A DNA stretch of 64,000 nucleotides from Tubiluchus corallicola (lineage: Eukaryota; Priapulida; Priapulimorpha; Priapulimorphida; Tubiluchidae): the NCBI GenBank assembly GCA_030141605.1, contig JAQGDQ010000486.1, positions 62,001 to 126,000 on the forward strand. Reading direction: 5' to 3'. The notes beneath the pieces were generated by a model that was not told the DNA's origin, ran no database searches, and saw only the letters and a program-made list of their open reading frames with translations. Positions 12,943 through 61,256 of the stretch are shown here, one piece after another (position 1 is the stretch's first letter; the number at the start of each line of letters is the position of its first letter). The position numbers and the translations under genes were made by a program.

Positions 12943-14126
12943 ATATAATGCTGTTTATGGTACTTTGTCTTCAGCAAAAGGCCCAAATGCATGATCTCCT
13001 TGGCAAAAAATACAATTTTATCTTTCAATACCTATTCTTTTGCAGCAACTAATCATACTGATTTGTTCTAAAGTACCTTACTACATCTGTATACATTCTT
13101 TGAATAACTTGTATTAATCGGTACCCATATTTGTTATGGTACCAATTATTGAAATGAGATAAGATAGAACACATTAATTTTGTAAGAAGTTTTTTTTAAC
13201 ATTGCAAAAGTTGTTTTCATGTCTGGTTCTTGATTGTGTCTGTGTCATTTTATTTACTATGTAATTTTTTAGCTTCTTTTAATAAGTGTATAATTTCGTT
13301 TTTATCACAATGGTTGTGATCAGACATTAATTATTAGGAGAATTATGAGAAAATTAATTTAGATAACCAAGGATTTGTAAATTTAATGTTAAATATCTGT
13401 CATTGAAATTGTTTTCTTTACTGTATAATTTATATTTTGGCCCACTTGTGCAGCTGTATTTATTGCTAACTATTTTCATGTTTTTACTAATGTTGTATCC
13501 ATGGATAGTTTTAATTTGTATGTTACATTAAAAGGTTGTTTCTTTTGCTTAAATAATCGATATCAAAGTGCTTCTTGAGTATCAAAAAACTTGATACTGG
13601 CTGAAAAAACAGTTATATGAACTAAAATTAAAAGTTGAAGAAGGTATTTTAGTGCCTCAGTAGATCAAATTAATATGAATTTGTCAGAAATTAGGTGTCT
13701 GGCAATGGGTTGTGTCAGCTATGATGTTAACATTAAAAGTTTATCTTTTGCAAAGAAAATACTTGGATTTTTTGGTGGTATTAGTGTGGTTTTTGGCATT
13801 TCATTATTCCTCAAATTTGAACAACATTACAGTAATTTTTTCTCAGGTATGCATATGCTGCATTAGTTTGTAATTCTTTAAATTGTTCTGCAATTCTCAT
13901 TTCTTTTACTGCAACTCATTTTACATCGTTTTTGCAAAATGCTCTGTAGTAGCAGTAAAACCACGTACTTCACCACAAAGATACAGTGCTGTATTATGAT
14001 ACTGAAATTACGTAATTTACCACATATTCATTCAAAGTGCAACCGCTAATGTTTTATGATTTATGTTATCTTAACACGTATTTATTGCTGCTGTAGGAAA
14101 CTTTGCAAAATCATGTAAATAATTAG

Positions 14127-14132
14127 AATAAA
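14127..14132 (+). terminator. Candidate polyadenylation signal of the PLEKHA-like gene
   Basis: First canonical AATAAA found on the + strand after the stop at 12368. Using it gives a 3' UTR of about 1.8 kb. No transcript evidence is available. Confidence 0.35.
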
Positions 14133-14522
14133 ACGAAAACGCATTAATTTTATACTACACAGGTATCAAAAGCTGTTTTAGATACCTAATTTTAGTTTCT
14201 AGAATACATGGAAAAACAATTATAAAAATAAGTATGTAAATATAAAAATACGTTTTTTCATGATACACTGTCTAAATGATATAAAAAAGAATTACTTAAG
14301 ATGAGGTGACGATAATAATAAATACATGAACTTGGCAGTAAGAAGATGTACAGTGTTAATAATTTATACAAACTTAGGCCATTGCAATTTGCAAGCATGA
14401 CTATGTTATTGCATACATGATCTTAACATAATATTTCTACTCCAACTGTCTACAGTCATTTAAACTTAATCCCTTAATTTAAGCTTAATCCCTTTGCTGT
14501 TTCTACCAGTTCCTCATTTAGA

Positions 14523-14528
14523 TTTATT
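14523..14528 (-). terminator. Candidate polyadenylation signal of the secreted repeat protein gene
   Basis: TTTATT on the + strand is AATAAA on -, about 64 nt after the stop codon at 14592, a usual distance for a short 3' UTR. Confidence 0.5.
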
Positions 14529-14591
14529 CTCCTGCCATTGCTATTTTTTTGTGTTTGTGAGGAGTGTTTGTTCTGCTGCTTCTCTTCTCTA

Positions 14592-17500
14592 CTATTTCTT
14601 CTTGCTAGTGTAGTCAAGGTGGACTGGATGAATGTCAAAAATGTTTTTAGCTACTACTTCAAATTTATCAGAACTAATTTCTTTTTCAAGCTCTTCTGGT
14701 GACGAATAACCAAGATTTTTCTCATACCCATGTTCATCTGGTGATTCAAAGTCAAAAGATGATTCTTTTCTGACTACTTCAAATTCTTTGTAACCATGGT
14801 CTCCACCATACCCATGATCATATGTCTCTGTTGTGGCTGTGACCGTATACCACTCAGTTTCATATCCATACCCACCTGTAGTAGCGTATCCGTAATGTGC
14901 GTTTTTATTATCGTATTCACTTGTATCTGGTATGTGCACAACAACAGTTTCAGTTTCCAGTTCGTAGCTGCCATCAGCAGATGTTGTGGTTTCGTAGTCA
15001 TACACGTCTACAGAATCCGCATAGATGTTGAATACGTGTTTTTGAGGATATACTTGAACGTTTTTTAGATTGATTATACTACCATCATCAGTAGTGGTTC
15101 CATATCCGTAGTCCTTATATCCAGGTTTTTCAGCATATCCATTTTCGGTCTTGATTGCCTGTTCCTGCTTCTGTTCTTCTGCAACAAGTTTATATACTTG
15201 TTTTTCCGGAATTGCATTTTTGACTTTTTCATTGTTAAAATTAACAGCAGATTGTACAAGATCATAAACTTGATCACCAGGAACTGCATGTACTTTATAA
15301 TTAGGTCTTTCTGCACTTCCACCTTCAGACTTGATTAAGTGGCTTTCGTATGAGCCTAATTTAGAATCTTTTCCATAATCTTCCGCCTGTTCTTGCTTCT
15401 GTCCTTCTGCAACAAATTCATATACTTGTTCTTCCGGAATTACAATTTTGACTTTTTTGTCATTCAAATTAACAACAGATTCTACAAGATCATATACTTG
15501 ATCATCAGGAACTGTATGTACTTTATAATTAGGTCTGTCTGCACTTCCACCTTCAGACTTAGTTGAGTCCATATCATATGTGCTTAATTCACTTAATTCA
15601 GAATCTCTTCCATAGCCTTCCATCTGTTCCTGCTTCTGTCCTTCTGCAACAAGTTCATATACTTGTTCTTCCGGAATTACACTTTTTATTTCTTTGTCCT
15701 TCAAATTAACAGCAGATTGTACAAGATCATAAACTTGATCATCAGGAACTGTATGTACTTTATAATTAGGTCTGTCTGCACTTCCACCTTCAGACTTAGT
15801 TGAGTCCATATCATATGAGCTTAATTCAGAATCTCTTCCATAGCCTTCCGTCTCTTCCTGCTTCTGTCCTTCTGCAACAAATTCATATACTTGTTCTTCC
15901 GGAATTACATTTTTTATTTCTTTGCCCTTCAAATTAACACCAGATTGTACAAGATCATAAACTTGATCATCAGGAACTGTATGTACTTTATAATTAGGTC
16001 TGTCTGCACTTCCACCTTCAGACTTAGTTGAGTCCATATCATATGAGCTTAATTCAGAATCTCTTCCATAGCCTTCCGTCTCTTCCTGCTTCTGTCCTTC
16101 TGCAACAAATTCATATACTTGTTCTTCCGGAATTACATTTTTTATTTCTTTGTCCTTCAAATTAACAGCAGATTGTACAAGATCATAAACTTGATCATCA
16201 GGAACTGTATGTACTTTATAATTAGGTCTGTCTGCACTTTCACCTTCAGACTTAGTTGAGTCCATATCATATGAGCTTAATTCAGAATATCTTCCATAGC
16301 CTTCCGTTTCTTCCTGCTTCTGTCCTTCTGCAACGAATTCATATACTTGTTCTTCCGGAATTACATTTTTTACTTCCTTGTCATTCAAATTAACAGCAGA
16401 TTGTACAAGATCATAAACTTGATCATCAGGAACTGTATGTACTTTATAATTAGGTCTGTCTGCACTTTCACCTTCAGACTTAGTTGAGTCCATATCATAT
16501 GAGCTTAATTCAGAATCTCTTCCATAGCCTTCCGTTTCTTCCTGCTTCTGTCCTTCTGCAACAAATTCATATACTTGTTCTTCCGGAATTACATTTTTTA
16601 CTTCCTTGTCATTCAAATTAACAGCAGATTGTACAAGATCATAAACTTGATCATCAGGAACTGTATGTACTTTATAATTAGGTCTGTCTGCACTTCCACT
16701 TTCAGACTTAATTGAGTCCATATCATACGAGTGTAATTCAGAATCTCTTCCATAGCCTTCCGTCTCTTCCTGCTTCTGTCCTTCTGCAACAAATTCATAT
16801 ACTTGTTCTTCCGGAATTACATTTTTTACTTTTTTGTTGTTCAAACTAACAGCAGATCCTATAAGGTCATGAATTTGATCCTTCTCAATTACATGTACTT
16901 TGGAATTGGATTTTCCAGCACCTTCACTTTCAGACTTGGTTGAGTCAGTATTGTATGAGTCCAGATCGATACCTTTTCTGTAACCATACTCATCTACACT
17001 TTCCTTCTGTTTTTCCGTTACAATGTCATGCACATATTTTGCTGGTACTATTCTGACTTTTTGGTCTTCTGCACTTTTTGTTTGTTCTCCTACAAGGTCA
17101 TACACGTGCTCTTCTTGGATTGCACGTATTTTGTTACCTGGCTGCTTAGCATTTCCACTACGACCACTGACTGATGGATAGAACTTTTGCTTTCGTTTCT
17201 CTGTGATTTTTTGGTCGTTTTTGCTCCCATCTGTAGCTATGTGCGCAAGATCATAAATATATCTTCCTGGAATCACATGTACATCATAATTAGCAGAACG
17301 TGTTGGATCATCAAAATTCTTTTTGTATCCGTCTGCATATCTGTCACTAATTCCATCTGCACCTACAAGTTCATACACCTGTTTTTCTCGAATTACTGAA
17401 TCATACTTGTTATAGCCCAAGCCTTTGTTTCCATACCCAGTCTCCCCTTCATAAGTATTCTTACGCTTCGAGGCTTGCAACCCTGAAATGATCTTATCCA

Positions 17501-18918
17501 CCACATAATCACTATTTTGCATATGTTTCTTAGCTTTTTTTCGCCTCTGACTGCCTATTTTGTTTCTGTTTTGCTTTGTGCGGTAGCCTATATTTATTCT
17601 TTTATTGTTATAGCTGTTTCTGAACCTTTTATTTCTACGTCTGCTCAGTTTATTTCCAAGTTTATCTACCGTTCTTCTAGCTGATTTATATCCGAGACGC
17701 TTTTTTGGCCTTTCCGTTGAAACTACTTTAACTATTTTATAATCATAGTCATAGACGTCATCATTCTGTTTCTCTTGTGAGTTAATAAAATCATAGCCTT
17801 TTTGTTCTAGCTTGTCATTGTTTGCATTCTTCTTTGAACCATATTCAGAAATCTCATCGTATGTAGTGCCCTTCTTTGTGACAGTGACACTTTTCTTGTC
17901 CTTGTCCTGAGAGGTTTCTTTTTGCTTGGCATTTTTTGTTCGCTTGTTTTTGTGTTGTTTAGGGTTTTTTTGCTTACGTCCCTTGCGGTTACGGCGTCTT
18001 TTGAAATCCCGAAGTGTTGCATTTTGGAGATGACTTTGTCCACGATTTTTGTCTTTGGATTTCTGTTCGACAAAGTCAAAGTATGAATATGTTTCAGCTT
18101 TTTCTCCACGCGTGTCTTTTTGAGTTGCCTCGTATTTTGTCTCAGCATAGATACTGTGCGTGGGTCGCTTTCGTTTACGTTTCCTAGCATTCGAGCTAAT
18201 TCGCGAATATCCACTACCGCGGTTTCTACGAATTGGCATCATATTGTACCGTTTTTCGTCATTGTTGTACTCATTGTTTCCACTCTCAAAGCCATCACTA
18301 ATAGCACTGTATGTATGACTGTTACCAACTTGAAACACGGGATTTCTATATCCGAACCGTTGTTTTAGACTTCTGGCGTTTGGCACTCCACATTTCACCA
18401 CCGCTACCTGCAGAAAACATGATAATTATAATCATTTGATTGGATGGGTGTGATCGTGAAGGTAGTGGAGGTAGCACTGCTGCTGCTGATGTGTACTACA
18501 GTACTAAGCTATATTCCTAATTTGCGATAAAAATATCGTGAAAACCGGAAGTGATTTGTAAGTTTAACTATAGGCATTCAACTGGCCAGATTTTCGTGAA
18601 AACACTGACAAAATCATCTCTCTCTCTCTGTCTCTCTCTCTCTCTCTCCCTTTCCTCTCTCTCTCTCTCTCGCTCTCTCTCTCTCTCCCCCCTCTCTCTC
18701 TCTCCCTTTCCTCTCTCTCTCCCTCCCCCTCTCTCTCTCTCTCTTTCTCTCACTCATTCTGTCTCTCTCTCTCAAAAAAAAACTAATAAAACTAAACTAA
18801 CAAGCTCGTTGAAACGCCGCGTGTTTTCTATACCCACTGCATTACTTTGGAAAACTGTTTCTAAACTGTTTCTCTATATATATATACTACTATATATATA
18901 TATATATATATACTACTA

Positions 18919-18979
<61 letters not shown>

Positions 18980-19184
18980 TATGATGCTATATTCATCGGA
19001 GATACGTGTCAACTTTGAAATTCGTGTGCCATTTAAACTGTCTACTTTACTCACGTATTGAATGCCATATGGATACAATGACCAACGGTAGACTATAATT
19101 ATTTACGTACTTTACAAATAAATATTGTAAATTGCTTACTAAACAACAGCATAACATTAAACTTATAATCACATGGCTTCCCAT
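14592..19184 (-). CDS. Secreted Tyr/Lys/Glu-rich tandem-repeat protein, unknown family
   Basis: Two coding exons on the - strand: 19184-19140 (45 nt) and 18407-14592 (3,816 nt), giving 1,286 aa. The large exon has no usable ATG: its frame meets a stop at 18428-18426, and a good acceptor (tttctgcag) ends at 18408. Across a 732-nt intron with donor GTAAGC, the upstream exon starts ATG at 19184 and joins in phase 0. The joined start is MGSHVIISLMLCCCLVAVVK, a textbook signal peptide. The mature protein has a basic N-terminal third (clusters such as ARKRKRKRPT), then degenerate 'VHVIPxxYIYDL' motifs. Eight tandem units of about 76 aa follow (residues about 517-1111), each holding VPDDQVYDLV and IPEEQVYEFV. 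The tail is Tyr/Gly/Asp-rich (YGYETEWYTV) and ends in KKK. I recognise no homologue. Composition suggests an extracellular matrix, cuticle/tunic or adhesive protein (inference). Confidence 0.85.
15120..16904 (-). repeat. Eight tandem 228-bp (76-codon) repeats inside the secreted protein gene
   Basis: Unit starts on the - strand fall at 16904, 16676, 16448, 16220, 15992, 15764, 15527 and 15299. Spacing is 228 nt except one unit of 237 nt (three extra codons, SELSELS) and a shorter last unit of about 180 nt. Units 2-6 are almost identical in DNA, while units 1, 7 and 8 are diverged, as expected when array centres are homogenised by unequal exchange. Each unit is itself two related halves of about 38 aa around a V-x-P-x-x-x-V-Y-[DE]-[LF]-V core. 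Confidence 0.95.
18618..18772. repeat. (CT)n tract in the intron of the secreted protein gene
   Basis: About 155 bp of almost pure pyrimidine CT/CCT/TCTC repeats. On the gene's own strand this is a GA-rich purine tract, within the only intron (18408-19139). Confidence 0.95.
18873..18977. repeat. (TA)n tract
   Basis: About 105 bp of TA dinucleotides with two short ACTACT interruptions, in the same intron as the CT tract. It can form cruciforms and is likely length-variable. Confidence 0.95.
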
Positions 19185-19191
19185 GACGTCA
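19184..19191. promoter_or_regulatory. CRE-like palindrome TGACGTCA at the start codon
   Basis: A perfect TGACGTCA (consensus CREB/ATF site) overlaps the A of the predicted ATG of the secreted protein gene. A TATA-like AGTATAATAC lies about 20 bp further upstream on -. If both are real the 5' UTR would be very short, or the true leader is spliced from further away. Confidence 0.3.
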
Positions 19192-22100
19192 CAGAAAAGT
19201 ATTATACTGAAAAAGCTTTTTTACTAAAACATGTTCTTCAGCACGCAGCCGTGTGCACAAAGAGACAAACTAGTCAACTGATGAACCACGTAACAAATCG
19301 CGGTGACGTTCTGTGACCTTACCGGCTGCTAATCAAAATATTTTTTACTTGTTTGTCCACCCAACTTGCAGCTTGTTGGCCTCATGGCCTACTAAACCAG
19401 AGTCGACTTTAAACAAGTTTTAGTGAATAATTTTACAAATTTGCATGCTGCAAGGCATACACCACCTGCCTGAGCTTTGCTAAATAGTGTCATAAATTCT
19501 AATTTAAAAAGTCCGCCTGAGTAGTTGAGAATGATCTTAATTTGTGAAAAATTGCAAAAAAAGAAAATTTCGTAAAAATATGAAGCTTGAAAACATCTGT
19601 CGTGCACTAAGGAATATCTTTTCGGATAGTCCTACTCCGTGAAATAAACCTAGGAAATGAGGCATATTGTACTAGTGTTACGTGGAGCAAGAAAGTTTAT
19701 GTACTGCAACACATGTGTAGTTAGGCATGCAGCACATAATGCTAAAGATGTGTGGGATATTGCTTTCAGAGAGGAATCTTCTATTTGTTTTTATATAAAA
19801 TTTAGTAATTAATCCGTTTCTTCTCCCACAATTGTACTGCCACATACGTCAGATGTCTGTAGATTTATCTTTTCCACATTTTGATAGTCGACGCAAGTGT
19901 TATTATAGTCTGCTTACCAGAATTGTGCAATGTGGCAATGCTCTCATGGCAAATATTGCAAAGGACTGATGTGCGGTATACTTCAAATTTAATTTTTTGT
20001 GGGAGTCCTTGTTTGGTGTGGGTAGTTCTAAATATTTTTTGTTGTTGCGTGTAATTAGTAGAGTTAGTATTTTGTGTGTTTGTGCATGTGTAATAATTTA
20101 TTTTAGTGTATTATATGGTAATTTTAATGTTTAAATAAAATATAAATTGATGAATTGAATTGAATTAAATGAAATTGAAAGAAGATTAATTTGGTATAGG
20201 AAAGTCAGTTCCAAGATCTTGCGAAACGGAAGAAAAAAGGATAGACAGTAAACGTTAAGTAGCAGTCACGAAAACTAACAAATTGATATTTCTGAAATGT
20301 GAAATGTTTGTAGTCAACGATGTTTCTCTTAGCCAGATAAAATGAACTATGTGTACAAAACCTAGACGATAGAATTAGAATGTTAGTAGTTGCCCAATGT
20401 AGTCAATGTGGACGTAGACTAAGAATTCATTGTTATCGAAAGCTCGCTGCTCGAGCCAAGTTTCAAAATAAAATAATAAGTTGACAAAGTGACAAAGAAC
20501 AATAGGCCTATTTGAGTATTTCCATTGAGCTAACACTGAGTAATAACTATTCAAATAATTATACTGACATTTTTTTAAATTTGAGTTTTATAGAATTCAT
20601 TGTATTTGATACTGGAGATAATTTTTGGAGTTTCATAATAATAATAACATCAACATCTACACAGATTTAAAAAAAGATTTCGAAAAGAGGGTTACTTTCC
20701 GGAGGCAAATACCGGCGATTTATGATAACGCTGTTAAGTGTTTTCTGGACATTCATCTAGTAGAGGATCGGATTAACCAGGTTTTTTCATTAAAATATGA
20801 TACTCGCAGTTGCTTTAAATTGCCATTTCAATAATTGCTTTGATCAGAATAATTTCGCTGTCGGCAAAAAAGCAAAAACAAAAACGAGACAACGCTAAGA
20901 ACGGTAAAGATTCACTGGATTATTTAACAGACAACATTGACACGCTTTAAACCTATTCAGATGGAGGTAACATATAAATACGAGTAACTTGAAGTGGAGA
21001 TATATGGCCAATTGACAATTGTCTCCAGCCTGCAATTTAGACGACTTGACCACAACCATAAAGACTGAAAGATTTCATTTTATTGACAAATAACAAACAG
21101 GCACGTAACAATGAAAATTATACCCCCCCCCTTGTCCCACCACTGCATATATAGCTGTTAATTAGCCCTCTTCTTTTATTGTCGGTAAGCCTGTCAAGTT
21201 TTACAAGTTTACTGCAATTACCCACTGATTTCTATCGTTAGTAATTTCTATACGTTATTCCTGAAAGCGACTAAATAAACGTCTACGTACAGTTTAATAC
21301 TTAATTTTAATCTATTTTTAATTGTTATATTCAAAAACAAGCTACCAGACACGACGTAGTTATATCTTTGATGTAGATTTTAATTTCGGGATTGGCACAA
21401 AGGTTGATCCCGAATCTTGAAACTGATAAGCAATGACAGCAGTATACTCCTGGTACTACAAAATCTTTTCGGGATATTCAGGGTCCAGAGATTCGAAGTC
21501 GAGACAGTTTATCGAAGAAAGCGTTGTTTTGCTGCAAAATTTCAGCATTTGTAAAGAATGCCTAAAATGCCTTTGGGGTGTGAATTTGAACTTTGCTGAA
21601 TATACTGGTCATGAGCATGACTTTGTTGCCTATTAGCGATAATTGACAAGTGTCACATCAGTCAGCTTGTGACGCTAGAACAGACTTTTCCAACTGAAAA
21701 CTTACGTAATACAGTTTCGATTTCAATTGTAATCATCGTCACATCTCTAACAGCATAATGGATACATTTTGGTACAACGGATATAAGATACACTTTTGAA
21801 AGCGGCCGTGTGCTTACTTCACTAAATTATTGTCAAAAAACAATTTTATTTTTTGAAGTATATGTTGTGTGTTCGCATATTCTTGTTTTATTCCAACGTT
21901 TGTAAAAGCAGTGATTTATTTATATACAACCTATCTTTTGCCGGAACCACTTTGGTTGTATCATTTTGATCTCGTCATCTCTAAATTGCAACAATATGGG
22001 TCAATTTTTTGAATTGTTATTTATCATGCGCTTTTTAATCCTTTAGCTTCGTTTACCACGGTTTATTTGTTTTTTGTACTTGATTTTATTTCCAACCTGC

Positions 22101-22377
22101 CTTATTTGTGTGTGTGTTTTTGCTTGTAATTTATGTAAACCGTTTTAAATATTTTATGTTATTTTTTGTGATCTGTTAAAATTTTTATTTTAATGCCTTG
22201 TGCCTATTTCTGAATGGATAACAGGCAGTAATCAGTTCAAGGCCTTGGTTCCTTGCTATCATCCATAGCACAGAAACGTAGGCACAATCTTCGTATTGCT
22301 CAAGCCTTTATAATCTTACTGTACACTTTTTACTATTTTACTAATGTATATATATATATATATATTTGTTTGCAGTA

Positions 22378-22426
<49 letters not shown>

Positions 22427-22814
22427 TTTTAAACTTTTGGTTAACAAAATATTACAGCGACTACAGGCTATTTGAATGATCAGACCAACCACTGAACAAG
22501 CATTCGGATTTAGGATCATATAACTCTATGATTCGGGTAAGACAGAAAAAAACGAGTGTAGTTCCGTGTTTGTGGCCCATCCTGGTGGCAGAACTGCACA
22601 ACTTTCTTGGTAGCAGTGAAGCCGCTATATTCTGCGGTGCGTGAAGCCATGAACTACTGCCACTGGCTTCCCAGCAAGTACCCGGATGTAGTGCAAACGG
22701 CTGCAGTTATGGCGGTGTTGTGCAGGTTGAAAGTGTTTAATAGATGTGTGAGATTTCCAGATATTTTGCTATGATTTTCACGTGACTAACACTACAATTG
22801 GATACGTGCGGAGC
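19192..22814. other. Divergent intergenic region
   Basis: It separates the starts of the secreted protein gene (-) and BRSK (+). I see no convincing gene. 22550-22740 is richer in G+C than its surroundings and may be the BRSK promoter or 5' UTR. A LINE-like 3' end may lie at 19880-20175 (short RT-tail-like frame followed by TGAATTGAATTGAATT). There are also a TA run at 22348-22364 and an AAT run at 22379-22424. Confidence 0.45.
22379..22424. repeat. (AAT)n microsatellite
   Basis: About 15 AAT units upstream of BRSK, preceded by a short TA run. Confidence 0.95.

Positions 22815-61256
<38,442 letters not shown>

Larger units (their letters stand above)
12369..14590. other. 3' UTR and convergent intergenic region
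   Basis: From the PLEKHA stop to the end of the opposing gene I see no coding exon. It holds an ATT/ATC microsatellite (about 12887-12940) and, on +, the first AATAAA after the stop at 14127-14132. On - it has the AATAAA at 14528-14523. The two transcripts therefore converge with about 0.4 kb between predicted ends. Confidence 0.5.

Noticed and set aside
18401-18401. Translation start at the edge of the large exon (MVKCG...)
   Set aside because: The codon there is GTG, not ATG, and the frame is open only back to a splice acceptor.
18568-18922. Leu/Ser- and Arg/Glu-rich frames on both strands
   Set aside because: Translations of the CT microsatellite in an intron.
18890-19078. Ile/Tyr-rich frame over the TA tract as a first exon for the secreted protein
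   Set aside because: It is a microsatellite artefact and cannot splice in phase. The 19184-19140 exon fits in phase and gives a signal peptide.
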